A DNA stretch of 31,680 nt from Erysipelotrichaceae bacterium (GCA_003520745.1 DOUE01000037.1:32573-64252), one strand, 5' to 3'; positions 7,620 to 15,176 are shown, numbered from the stretch's first letter. Program-made: numbers and translations. Notes: generated by a model from the sequence alone, not told the origin.

Positions 7620-8155
7620 AGCCGATCAAGTTGGTCTGCGCGGGGTTTGGCGGACAGGGTGTCTTGTCAGTCGGCCAGATGGTCGCGCTGCTTGCGATGA
7701 AAAACAACAAGGAAGTCAGCTGGATGCCGTCCTACGGCCCTGAAATGCGGGGAGGAACCGCGAATTGCCATGTCGTCGTGGACGACTCGCCGATCGCCGC
7801 ACCCATCATCGCCAGCGGGATTACGCATCTGCTCGCCATGAACGGACCTTCGCTAGACAAGTTCCTTGCGAAAGTCGCTCCCGGCGGAACGGTCATCGTC
7901 AATAAAGCGATGATCGATCATCCCTTATCCCGAACCGACGTGAAAGTCATCGCCTGTGATTTCCCGGGGTTGGCGGAAGAAGCCGGTGCGATGAAATCGC
8001 AGAACATGGTCGCCTTCGGCGCCTTGATCTATGCGATGGAAGTCTTTTCAAAAGAAGACGCAAAGGAAGTCATCCTCGAGAAATTCGGGGGGAAGAAACC
8101 CGAACTCAACGAAGCCAACCTTCAGGCGTTCGAATTCGGATACAGTAAACACTAA
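7616..8155 (+). CDS. vorC: 2-oxoacid:ferredoxin oxidoreductase gamma subunit
   Basis: The 179-residue protein has the gamma-subunit hallmark GFGGQGVLSVG near the N-terminus and the PSYGPEMRGGTANC segment that helps position CoA and the TPP intermediate. It is the last gene of the bcd-NTPase-vorDBAC operon, coupled to vorA by ATGA and ended by a terminator that overlaps its stop codon. All four subunits are complete, so the enzyme should be functional. Confidence 0.93.
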   Translation: MKPIKLVCAGFGGQGVLSVGQMVALLAMKNNKEVSWMPSYGPEMRGGTANCHVVVDDSPIAAPIIASGITHLLAMNGPSLDKFLAKVAPGGTVIVNKAMIDHPLSRTDVKVIACDFPGLAEEAGAMKSQNMVAFGALIYAMEVFSKEDAKEVILEKFGGKKPELNEANLQAFEFGYSKH

Positions 8156-8175
8156 CCCCGGAACTCCGGGGTTTT
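8154..8175 (+). terminator. Intrinsic terminator after vorC
   Basis: AACCCCGG (8154-8161), a 4-base loop and CCGGGGTT (8166-8173) are followed by a short TTTTCTAT tail. The left arm begins in the vorC stop codon. Confidence 0.85.
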
Positions 8176-8183
8176 CTATAGCC

Positions 8184-8211
8184 TCGACAGGAAGTATACT
8201 ATTCTTATACT
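8184..8211 (+). promoter_or_regulatory. Promoter region of the RocB-like peptidase gene
   Basis: Two TATACT boxes lie at 8195-8200 and 8206-8211. TCGACA (8184-8189) is a fair -35 for the second at 16 bp, but that would start transcription within the ribosome binding region. The first box leaves a short leader including GGAG. I cannot decide between them. Confidence 0.5.
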
Positions 8212-8223
8212 TTGGAGAACAAC

Positions 8224-9822
8224 ATGGAAAAACAACGCGCGATCGAACAATACCTACGACTCGTCAATCGTCAAAGCATCAGCGAAACCGAAGGGGAAAT
8301 CACCTTCGGGGATTTCCTGTATCAAGAGATTCAAAACATCGGCTACTTCAATGAACATCCCGGGGATGTATTGAAAGTACCGGTGAAACGAAGCAAAGGG
8401 ATCGGATCGAATGTCTTCGCCCTCATGAAATGCGAACCCCCCACCGATGAGACGATCATCCTCCTTAGCCATTACGACACGGTCGGGATCGAGGATTACG
8501 GCGGGTTGGAGGACGTGGCGTTTGATCCCATCGAACTTACACGAAGACTCAAAGAAAATCCAAGTCGCTTAAACATCGAAGCGAAAATGGATTTGGATTC
8601 GGGCGAGTACCTTTTCGGACGCGGCAGTGCGGATATGAAATGGGGTCTGTCCGCCGGAATCGAAGCGCTTCGTCATTTCGAGGAACATCCCGATGAACTA
8701 AAAACGAACCTACTCCTTGTGAGTACACCCGATGAAGAAGTGAATTCACGGGGGATGCTTGCGGCGGTCAACGAACTTTTGGCGCTACAAGATTCCGGGT
8801 TGAAGTTCATCGCCTGTCTGGTCAGCGAACCCGACATCGCCTCCGACCGCATCGAGAACGAATTCCGCATCCATACGGGTTGTGCCGGAAAATGCCTGCC
8901 GTGCATCGTCGTGAAAGGCAAAGAAACCCATGTCGGTGAACCGTTCTTCGGATTCAACCCCAATCTCATCGTCGCCAATGTGGTGCGAAGGATGGAATGG
9001 AATCCCGCGTTCAGCGATGTTCTTGGAGAAAATTCGACACCGACTCCGGTCTGTTTGAAACAAGCCGATTTGAAATCGAGCTATACCGTCCAAACCCCGA
9101 TCGTTTCCTACGCCTACTTCAATGTGATGACGCTGACTTCTTCTTTACTCGATGTCATGGATCGATTCATCCATGAAGTCACGTCGTCTTGCGATGAAGC
9201 GCTGATACAGTTTCATGAACGTCATAAACAAGCAGAGCAGCGAAGCATGAAAAAAATCAACGCGATCATTCCCGAAATCGTGGTTTTACCTTATCCTGAA
9301 TTGGCCAAGCAACTTCAAGAAATGAACGTCACCCTGAAGGCGGATGAGGGGATCCTCGATGTTCGGGAAAGGGCGATCGACCTGGTGAAACGTAGCATTG
9401 AAGCCTTCTCCTCGGATGACATCCTCGTGGTACCGTTTTTTGCCCCGCCGTATTATCCGCATCGTACGGAGAACGCGAATCAACCCAGAATCGTTGGAAG
9501 CACGAAGAAATTCATCGATCTGGTCGCTTCGCAAACGAAGTTCACGGTCGATCCGGTGTATCAAGGGCTAAGCGACATGTCGTATCTCGGCTTGGAAGGG
9601 GATATGGATCCGAAACAACTGAGCGAATGGTTCCCCGGATTCGGGAGTCTATATGCATTGCCGCTCGATGAATTAAGCCGATTGAACATTCCGTTTTTGA
9701 ATCTGGGACCCCATGGGAAAGACGCCCACAAAGTCAGCGAGCGGATCGATAAGAAGTACTCCTTCGACAAAGCGCTGCCCTATTTCATTCTGATGATCAT
9801 GATACTTGGTGAAGCGATATGA
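8224..9822 (+). CDS. RocB-like M20 family zinc peptidase/deacylase
   Basis: The 532-residue product is a long M20/M25 metallohydrolase of the RocB type. Metal and catalytic motifs are visible in order: LLSHYDTVG (His83, Asp85), GRGSADMKWG (bridging Asp), STPDEEVNS (catalytic and metal Glu), VSEPD, and LGPHGKDAHK near the C-terminus with a late metal His. RocB is encoded with arginine catabolism genes in Bacillus, but its substrate is unsettled. Here it stands between the 2-oxoacid oxidoreductase operon and a DUF1232 gene; release of amino acids from peptides or acylated amino acids would suit this. ATG 8224 follows GGAG; a TTG 12 bases upstream overlaps that site. It shares an ATGA overlap with the next gene. 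Confidence 0.88.
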   Translation: MEKQRAIEQYLRLVNRQSISETEGEITFGDFLYQEIQNIGYFNEHPGDVLKVPVKRSKGIGSNVFALMKCEPPTDETIILLSHYDTVGIEDYGGLEDVAFDPIELTRRLKENPSRLNIEAKMDLDSGEYLFGRGSADMKWGLSAGIEALRHFEEHPDELKTNLLLVSTPDEEVNSRGMLAAVNELLALQDSGLKFIACLVSEPDIASDRIENEFRIHTGCAGKCLPCIVVKGKETHVGEPFFGFNPNLIVANVVRRMEWNPAFSDVLGENSTPTPVCLKQADLKSSYTVQTPIVSYAYFNVMTLTSSLLDVMDRFIHEVTSSCDEALIQFHERHKQAEQRSMKKINAIIPEIVVLPYPELAKQLQEMNVTLKADEGILDVRERAIDLVKRSIEAFSSDDILVVPFFAPPYYPHRTENANQPRIVGSTKKFIDLVASQTKFTVDPVYQGLSDMSYLGLEGDMDPKQLSEWFPGFGSLYALPLDELSRLNIPFLNLGPHGKDAHKVSERIDKKYSFDKALPYFILMIMILGEAI

Positions 9823-10163
9823 AAAAACTGAAGCGTCAGTTGCATGCCTTGACGATTCTCTATCGAAATAAGGAGATCCATTGGATCTATAAAATCATCC
9901 CCGTCCTTGTGTTGGGTTATGCCTTGTCGCCGATCGATCTGATCCCGGACTTCATCCCGGTCATCGGATATCTCGACGATCTCTTGATCTTGCCGATCGG
10001 CATCGCCTTAACCATCAAAACCTTGCCTCAAGGCATGTGGGACCAGTGCTTAAACCAAGCGGATGAAGAAGCGATAAAAAACCCGAACCTTGGATGGATC
10101 GGGTTGATTTTGATCGGTTTATTCTATCTTGGTTTGATATTCTTGTTTTTGATCGTTGTTTAG
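9819..10163 (+). CDS. DUF1232 (YkvA-type) membrane protein
   Basis: This 114-residue protein holds the DUF1232 core YALSPIDLIPDFIPVIGYLDD within residues 35-56, with a hydrophobic segment before it and a second strongly hydrophobic stretch at the C-terminus (about residues 92-114). The family is small, membrane-associated and without a firm function. The gene is coupled to the RocB-like peptidase by ATGA overlap. It ends 3 bases from the convergent permease gene, with no terminator of its own in that gap. Confidence 0.88.
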   Translation: MKKLKRQLHALTILYRNKEIHWIYKIIPVLVLGYALSPIDLIPDFIPVIGYLDDLLILPIGIALTIKTLPQGMWDQCLNQADEEAIKNPNLGWIGLILIGLFYLGLIFLFLIVV

Positions 10164-10166
10164 TGA

Positions 10167-11441
10167 TTATGCCCAGATCAGCCAAATCAATACGTAGCCG
10201 GTAAGGACGGCGGCTAGGGTGAAGGGGATACCGATTTTCATGAAGGTGGAACTGCTGACTTCATAGCCTTCTTTACGCAAGATCCCCAATCCGGCGATGT
10301 TCGCGGAAGCACCGATCGGCGTCATGTTTCCGCCCAAGGTCGCACCGATCAACAAGCCGAAATAGAGGATGGTCGGGTCTACGTTCAATTGCAGGGCGAT
10401 GGATGCTACGACGGGAAGCATCGTGGCGACATAGGGGATGTTGTCGATGAAGGCGGAGATGATGACCGAAGCGAAGACGATCAGGGTATAGATCGCGAAG
10501 AGATTATCCCCCGCGAACGATACGAAGAGTTTGGAGATGTCGTCGATGATCCCGACTTCCTTGATGCCGCCGATGATGACGAATAGACTGGCGAGCAGAA
10601 GGATGGTCTGGACGTCGATTTCAAGGAAAGTGCTAACGACCCGGGAAGGGTTCTTTTTAAACAATCCTTCACGGATCAATCCGACGACCATCAAGGCGAC
10701 ACAGATCAAGCCGTTGGTTTCCGGAAGTTTGTTGGATTCCGGGACAAACGAAACGACGATCAGCAACAACACCATCGAAGATAACAGAATCGTCGGGAAA
10801 TAATCCTTCACGATCGTTTTTTCCGTCAAGTGGATCGGTTGTTTGTCGTTGCGGAACAGCCACAACAAGATAAGAGCGGAGATGATCGCGCCGGCTTGTA
10901 CGACCCAGAAAATCCCGATTCTTCCTTGGTAGAAGAAGAAGTCCATGAAGTTCATGCCCGCGGCGCCACCAAGAAGAATCGAGGTGGTATCGCCGACCAA
11001 AGTCGCGGCACCTTGCAGATTGGAGGAAACGGCAATCGCGATGATCGCGTTCACCGGGGAGATCTTCAACTTCCTGGCGATGTCCATCGCGACAGGTGCG
11101 ATCATCAATACGGTGGCAACGTTGTCGATGAAGGCGGAGACGACTCCGGCGAAAAGCGAGAGTGCGATGATCGCCCATTTTACATTGGGCATTTTATCGA
11201 GAATGATGTCGGCCAAAAGGGAAGGCATTTTCGATTCGATGAAGAGTGAAACGATCCCCATGGTACCGCCGATCATCAGGATGACATTCCAGTCGATCGC
11301 GGTCAAGATGTCTCCGGTCGGCAAGATTCCGATCAACACAAAGACGATCGCCGAAGCCAAGGCGATGTAGGAGCGACGTTTGGGAAACATCAGTAAACAG
11401 ACGTACGTGACGGCAAAAATGCCTAATGCGGTTTCTTTCAT
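10167..11441 (-). CDS. ArsB/NhaD-type (ion transporter superfamily) permease
   Basis: The 424-residue product is a membrane protein of about eleven hydrophobic segments. Two inverted-repeat-like halves each carry SAFIDN (SAFIDNVATV near residue 110; SAFIDNIPYVATM near residue 330), and a TPIGASANI loop lies near the end. This is the ion transporter superfamily pattern seen in NhaD Na+/H+ antiporters, ArsB and CitM/SLC13-like carriers. I cannot pick the substrate: Na+/H+ exchange, arsenite or an organic acid are all possible. The minus-strand ATG follows GAGAGGG. It has its own promoter and is divergent from the tungsten-module radical SAM gene, but no functional link is shown. Confidence 0.88.
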   Translation of the reverse strand: MKETALGIFAVTYVCLLMFPKRRSYIALASAIVFVLIGILPTGDILTAIDWNVILMIGGTMGIVSLFIESKMPSLLADIILDKMPNVKWAIIALSLFAGVVSAFIDNVATVLMIAPVAMDIARKLKISPVNAIIAIAVSSNLQGAATLVGDTTSILLGGAAGMNFMDFFFYQGRIGIFWVVQAGAIISALILLWLFRNDKQPIHLTEKTIVKDYFPTILLSSMVLLLIVVSFVPESNKLPETNGLICVALMVVGLIREGLFKKNPSRVVSTFLEIDVQTILLLASLFVIIGGIKEVGIIDDISKLFVSFAGDNLFAIYTLIVFASVIISAFIDNIPYVATMLPVVASIALQLNVDPTILYFGLLIGATLGGNMTPIGASANIAGLGILRKEGYEVSSSTFMKIGIPFTLAAVLTGYVLIWLIWA

Positions 11442-11477
11442 CGGTAAATCCCTCTCATATCATTTGATTTCCGTGCA

Positions 11478-11506
11478 ATTGTATCATTTTTAGGCAGTTG
11501 AATCAA
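11478..11506 (-). promoter_or_regulatory. Promoter of the ArsB/NhaD-type permease gene
   Basis: On the minus strand TTGATT (11501-11506), a 17-bp spacer and TACAAT (11478-11483) make a good sigma-A promoter. The leader would be about 30 bases, with GAGAGGG before ATG. Confidence 0.8.
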
Positions 11507-11551
11507 CGAAAGAAACAAATCAAAGATGTCCAAGTCTGAAACAATCCGATT

Positions 11552-11580
11552 TTGTGAACAAACTTGAACTATGATACAAT
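11552..11580 (+). promoter_or_regulatory. Promoter of the radical SAM maturase gene
   Basis: TTGTGA (11552-11557), 17 bp and TACAAT (11575-11580). Transcription would begin near 11587, which rules out the in-frame TTG and ATG codons at 11564 and 11579 and supports GTG 11603 as the start. Confidence 0.78.
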
Positions 11581-11602
11581 GAAAGCGCTTGAGGTAAAAA
11601 CC

Positions 11603-12655
11603 GTGCTTGATAAACTACATTTACGTAAAGTCTATCTGGAATTGACACAACGATGCAATCTGAATTGCATCAGTTGTTTTCGCCAGAACTGGGGCGGGGA
11701 ATTGCATGAGATGAGTCAGGATACCTTGGATCGGTGTCTACGGGATTTGCATGCCAATCCGGATCTGGAAGAAATCGTTTTGGGTGGCATCGGGGAACCG
11801 ACGACCCATACCCGCTTCAACCAGATCGTCAAGGATCTGCCCGATGTGACATTGAGCATCACGACCAACGCTTTTTTCTGGAGCGATGAAACGATCGATA
11901 CCTTGGCGAGAAACTTCGAGCGCGTCATCATTTCCGTCGACGGACTCCCCGGAACCTTCGAAGTCATACGCAACTTCGATCTCAATCGTTTGTTTAATAA
12001 TGTCTCACGGCTTATCCAGCGCCGCACCGAACTTGGACTGCATCGCCCCTTCCTCATCGCCCAGCTCGTGCTGAGCGAATACAATATCGACGACGTTTCC
12101 ACATTGATACCTCTTTTGCATAAACACGGATTCATGAAACTGATTTTATCCAACCTGCTTCCCCAAAACGCGGAAGATGCGGATAAGATCGTCTATGCCT
12201 TGCATGATAACCAACGCATGAAGCAGAAGCGCAATGAATGGCTGAACCTTTGTTTAAGCAATCAGCTCCAAGTCAAATTCCCCAACATCGAACTTAAAAC
12301 GGAGAGGAAATGCGTCTTCATCGAAGACGGGACGATGACGATCAATTCGGACGGGAATGTATCCTCCTGTTATCGCTTCGCCCATCCCTCCGTCGAATAT
12401 GTCTTCGGACGAAGAAAACAGGTGTATCCGTATCATTATGGCAACGTGAATCAAAATACGATGCGTGAAATCTGGGATACCCGTCAATACCGCGATTTAC
12501 GATTACAGAACCTGGCCAACCGCTTCCCATCCTGTCCCGACTGCGACCTGGTGGATTCCTGCGATTACGTCAACGATTCCCAATGCGACTGCAAAGGTCA
12601 AAACCCGTCCTGTGCCGATTGTCTTTGGACGCGGGGGTTTGTGGAATGCATATGA
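11603..12655 (+). CDS. Radical SAM protein, probable tungsten-cofactor oxidoreductase maturase
   Basis: Counting from GTG 11603, which has GAGG (11591-11594) at good spacing, the protein has 350 residues. The radical SAM [4Fe-4S] loop is Cys18-x3-Cys22-x2-Cys25 (RCNLNCISC), followed by the GGIGEPT glycine-rich SAM-binding strand. The last third is cysteine-rich: CVFIEDG, SSCYRF, then PSCPDCDLVDSCDY and further CxC and CxxC pairs, fitting a SPASM-like domain with auxiliary clusters. Its length and place just upstream of AOR fit the family annotated as tungsten cofactor oxidoreductase radical SAM maturase. The chemistry of that family is not known to me. It overlaps the ankyrin gene by ATGA. 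Confidence 0.87.
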   Translation: MLDKLHLRKVYLELTQRCNLNCISCFRQNWGGELHEMSQDTLDRCLRDLHANPDLEEIVLGGIGEPTTHTRFNQIVKDLPDVTLSITTNAFFWSDETIDTLARNFERVIISVDGLPGTFEVIRNFDLNRLFNNVSRLIQRRTELGLHRPFLIAQLVLSEYNIDDVSTLIPLLHKHGFMKLILSNLLPQNAEDADKIVYALHDNQRMKQKRNEWLNLCLSNQLQVKFPNIELKTERKCVFIEDGTMTINSDGNVSSCYRFAHPSVEYVFGRRKQVYPYHYGNVNQNTMREIWDTRQYRDLRLQNLANRFPSCPDCDLVDSCDYVNDSQCDCKGQNPSCADCLWTRGFVECI

Positions 12656-12834
12656 GCACGCCTTTGATCGAAGCGGTACTTCGTAAAGATTTGGAATCCG
12701 TGAAGAAATTGTTGGAAGAGGGCGCGGATCGCAACGCGCGAAACGAAGAAGGGAAGCGGGCGTGCGACATCGCCGCCAGCTTGGGTTACGATGTCATCCT
12801 GATCCATTTGATCGAAGGCGGATGCGGCGGATAA
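12652..12834 (+). CDS. 60-residue ankyrin-repeat protein coupled to the maturase
   Basis: The ATG at 12652 overlaps the stop of the radical SAM gene as ATGA, so the two are translationally coupled. The 60-residue product consists of about one and a half ankyrin repeats: TPLIEAVLRKDLESVKKLL, EEGADRNARNEEGK, then a partial second helix pair. It ends in GGCGG. Nothing else is present: no signal peptide, no membrane segment. Ankyrin repeats bind proteins, so an adaptor between the maturase and AOR, or a chaperone, is a reasonable guess. The glycine-rich tail recalls sulfur-carrier tails but the fold is not ubiquitin-like. A function is not known. Confidence 0.85.
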   Translation: MSTPLIEAVLRKDLESVKKLLEEGADRNARNEEGKRACDIAASLGYDVILIHLIEGGCGG

Positions 12835-12861
12835 AAATTTCGAAAAACGATGAATCGACTA

Positions 12862-12889
12862 TTCACAAGCACTTGAAAGCGCTTATAAT
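12862..12889 (+). promoter_or_regulatory. Promoter of the riboswitch-AOR transcript
   Basis: TTCACA (12862-12867), 16 bp and a perfect TATAAT (12884-12889). Transcription would start near 12896, giving a leader of about 170 bases that contains the riboswitch-like fold and a terminator. Confidence 0.75.
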
Positions 12890-12902
12890 AGAAGTAGATA
12901 AG

Positions 12903-13042
12903 TTCCGAGTCGCATTTCCTCAAACGGAAACCGACCGATGGGTTGTTCTGGAAACGGAACGGCCTCCCGCTTTGGAAAGGGACTGCATGATTTTTGTGCG
13001 GCCCAAGAATGTACATCACAAGGGTCGCAACCCTTGTTTTTT
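12903..13042 (+). ncRNA. Moco/Tuco-type riboswitch leader of AOR
   Basis: The leader has the layout of the Moco RNA motif. GTCG(ca)TTTCC (12909-12919) pairs with GGAAA(c)CGAC (12926-12935). GTTCTG-GAAA-CGGAAC (12945-12960) is a stem with a GAAA tetraloop. TCCC (12965-12968) pairs with GGGA (12979-12982), within the conserved-looking GGCCTCCCG and GGAAAGGGACTGC segments. The expression platform is an intrinsic terminator at 13019-13042, upstream of the AOR ribosome binding site. The family senses molybdenum or tungsten cofactor; the AOR gene behind it points to the tungsten form. The match rests on memory of the consensus, not on a covariance search; I could not pair the outer P1 stem with confidence. 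Confidence 0.75.
13019..13042 (+). terminator. Regulatory terminator in the AOR leader
   Basis: CAAGGGT (13019-13025), loop CGCA, ACCCTTG (13030-13036) and six T (13037-13042). It lies 13 bases before AAGGAGG and ends transcription before AOR unless an antiterminator forms, so it should be the switch output. Confidence 0.88.
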
Positions 13043-13067
13043 ATGCACTGTTCAAAAGGAGGAACGC

Positions 13068-14867
13068 ATGACAACATCCTACAATCTGAAGATGTTACGC
13101 GTCAACTTGACGGAGAAATCCATCAAAACCGAAATCCTCGACGAAGCATTGGCCAAAAAGTTCATCGGAGGGCGCGGCTTAGGGACGAAGATCCTTTATG
13201 ACGAAGGCGTCGCGAAAGTCGACGCGCTTTCACCGGCCAACAAGTTGGTTTTCATCAACGGTCCCTTGACGGGATGCAACGTACCGACCGGAGGAAGATA
13301 CATGGTCGTGACGAAATCCCCGCTGACCGGGATGATCGCAAGTTCCAATTCGGGCGGCGTCTGGGGCGCGCGTCTGAAATATGCGGGCTATGACGCAGTC
13401 ATCGTCGAAGGGAAAGCGGACGCTCCGGTTTACCTGAGCATCCATGACGAAAAAGTCGAATTGCTGCCGGCGGGAGACCTCTGGGGCAAAGAATCCACGA
13501 ACGTCGAAGAAATCTTGAAAGAGAAACACGGAAAAGAAGCTTCCGTTTTGAACATCGGACCGGCCGGCGAACAAATGTTCGAATTGGCTTGTATCATGAA
13601 CGAAGCGGACCGTGCAGCGGGACGCAGCGGCGTCGGCGCCGTCATGGGAAGTAAACTGTTGAAAGCCATCGTTTGCTCCTCCACCCGTACCGTCATCGAA
13701 CCGTTCGACAAAGAAAAACTCCGTGAAGTCGTCACCGAATCGTTGCGTAAGATCCGTGAAAACGGCGTTACCGGACAAGGCTTGCCGACCTATGGAACCG
13801 CGGTATTGGTCAACATCGTCAACAACATCGGATCGTTCCCGACCCGTAACTGGCAGGAATCCTATTTCGCCGATGCGGATAAGACCAGCGGTGAAACCTT
13901 GAAAGAAAAATATCTAGTGAAACAGGGCTATTGCCACCGTTGTCCGATCGGATGCGGACGTGTCATCAACATGAACGGGAAGACGGTCGGAGGTCCGGAA
14001 TACGAACCGATCTGGGCCTATGGAGCCAACTGCGGCGTCGAAGACCTCGAAGCCATCAACGAAGCGAACTACTGGTGCAACGAATTGGGTCTGGATGCCA
14101 TCGGTGCCCCGACGACCATCGCGGCCGCCATGGAACTCTATCAAAAAGGATATCTTAAAGAAGAAGATTGCGATGGCGTCCCTTTGGTTTGGGGAAGCGC
14201 GAAAGCGATCGTCGAATGGACGAAACATATGGGCTATGGCGACAACAAGCTGGGTCGTTTGATGGCGAGCGGATCCTACCGCCTGTGCGATCATTACGGC
14301 GTACCTGAATTCTCGATGAGCGTCAAGAAACAAGAAATGCCGGCGTATGACGCACGCGGTATCCAAGGCATCGGGATCACCTATGCCACCAGCAACCGTG
14401 GCGGTTGCCATGTTCGCGGCTACATGATTTCGCCCGAAGTCCTCGGCTTGCCTGAACCTTTGAACCGTTTGGCTACCGAAGGAAAAGCTACCTGGACCAA
14501 GATTTTCCAAGACTTGACCGCGGTCATCGACTCCAGCGGCATGTGTTTGTTTACCTCCTTCGCCCTCGGCGCTCCGGATTATGCGGCGTTACTCAACGCG
14601 GCGACGGGAACGAACTACGACGTGGAAGGCGTATTGAAAGTCGGAGAACGGATCTACAACATCGAACGTCTGTTCAACAAGGAAGCCGGCATGGTCGCCG
14701 GGGACGATACCTTACCGAAACGCATTTTGGAAGAACCGATTCCCAGTGGTCCGTCCAAGGGCGAAATCAGCAAGTTGAACATCACCTTGCCGCAATACTA
14801 CGAAGTGCGCGGATGGGTCGACGCTTTCCCGACCGAAGCAACACTGAAGAGACTGGATCTGCTATAA
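13068..14867 (+). CDS. aor: Aldehyde:ferredoxin oxidoreductase (tungstopterin enzyme)
   Basis: The start is ATG 13068, behind AAGGAGG (13056-13062); the open frame runs upstream through the riboswitch but that part is untranslated leader. The 599-residue product oxidises aldehydes to acids with ferredoxin as acceptor, or runs in reverse. Cluster ligands Cys289-x2-Cys292-x3-Cys296 and Cys493 match Pyrococcus furiosus AOR (288, 291, 295, 494) almost without gaps. Pterin-binding DxxG motifs lie in ELGLDAIG and in IDSSGMC next to Cys493. N-terminal GGRGLGTKIL and GPLTGCNVPTGGRY are typical of the domain that holds the bis-pterin. It is cytosolic and should share ferredoxin with the Vor complex. 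The aldehyde substrate is unknown. Confidence 0.96.
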   Translation: MTTSYNLKMLRVNLTEKSIKTEILDEALAKKFIGGRGLGTKILYDEGVAKVDALSPANKLVFINGPLTGCNVPTGGRYMVVTKSPLTGMIASSNSGGVWGARLKYAGYDAVIVEGKADAPVYLSIHDEKVELLPAGDLWGKESTNVEEILKEKHGKEASVLNIGPAGEQMFELACIMNEADRAAGRSGVGAVMGSKLLKAIVCSSTRTVIEPFDKEKLREVVTESLRKIRENGVTGQGLPTYGTAVLVNIVNNIGSFPTRNWQESYFADADKTSGETLKEKYLVKQGYCHRCPIGCGRVINMNGKTVGGPEYEPIWAYGANCGVEDLEAINEANYWCNELGLDAIGAPTTIAAAMELYQKGYLKEEDCDGVPLVWGSAKAIVEWTKHMGYGDNKLGRLMASGSYRLCDHYGVPEFSMSVKKQEMPAYDARGIQGIGITYATSNRGGCHVRGYMISPEVLGLPEPLNRLATEGKATWTKIFQDLTAVIDSSGMCLFTSFALGAPDYAALLNAATGTNYDVEGVLKVGERIYNIERLFNKEAGMVAGDDTLPKRILEEPIPSGPSKGEISKLNITLPQYYEVRGWVDAFPTEATLKRLDLL

Positions 14868-14873
14868 TCAAAG

Positions 14874-14900
14874 CGGGAGGAGAAATCCTCCCGGTTTTTT
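14874..14900 (+). terminator. Terminator/attenuator between AOR and the MoaD-like gene
   Basis: CGGGAGGA (14874-14881), GAAA loop, TCCTCCCG (14886-14893), then GG and six T (14895-14900). AAGGAGG of the next gene follows at once (14901-14907). I see no good promoter in between, so the MoaD-like gene probably depends on read-through. Confidence 0.88.
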
Positions 14901-14911
14901 AAGGAGGACGT

Positions 14912-15133
14912 ATGATTGAAATCCGTTTGTTCGCGACATTACGGGAGAACCGCGGGAAAATCCTGTTTTTCGAGCCGGAGAACTTCCCGGACGCCAACAG
15001 CATCCTTATGAAGCTGGACATCCCGGCAAGCGATGTCGCCATCCTGTTGATCAACGGGATGCACAGTAAACCCCAAGACAGCGTCAAAGACGGCGATGTC
15101 ATCGCCCTCTTCCCGCCGGTCGGCGGCGGTTGA
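14912..15133 (+). CDS. moaD: MoaD/ThiS-family sulfur carrier
   Basis: This 73-residue beta-grasp protein ends in PPVGGG; the terminal Gly-Gly is adenylated and thiocarboxylated by a MoeB/ThiF-type enzyme in this family. The start IEIRLFATLREN is typical of MoaD, the small subunit of molybdopterin synthase that supplies the dithiolene sulfur. It is next to AOR, whose tungsten is held by two such pterins, so a dedicated tungstopterin role is likely. The large subunit MoaE is not in the window. AAGGAGG stands 4 bases before ATG. Confidence 0.9.
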   Translation: MIEIRLFATLRENRGKILFFEPENFPDANSILMKLDIPASDVAILLINGMHSKPQDSVKDGDVIALFPPVGGG

Positions 15134-15146
15134 TCGTCCGTTTCAT

Positions 15147-15176
15147 TTGACATCACGGGTCGTCAAACCCTACAAT
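15147..15176 (+). promoter_or_regulatory. Promoter of the HAD-SDR-DUF438 operon
   Basis: A perfect TTGACA (15147-15152), 18 bp and TACAAT (15171-15176). Transcription would begin near 15183, leaving a leader of about 13 bases with GAGG before ATG. Confidence 0.82.

Noticed and set aside
12762..13067. N-terminal extension of AOR by about 100 codons
   Set aside because: The open frame crosses the ankyrin gene end, promoter, riboswitch and terminator. Family numbering of the cluster cysteines fits only the ATG at 13068.
14863..14868. TATAAT at the end of aor as a promoter for moaD
   Set aside because: No -35 at the right distance and a terminator follows within 10 bases.
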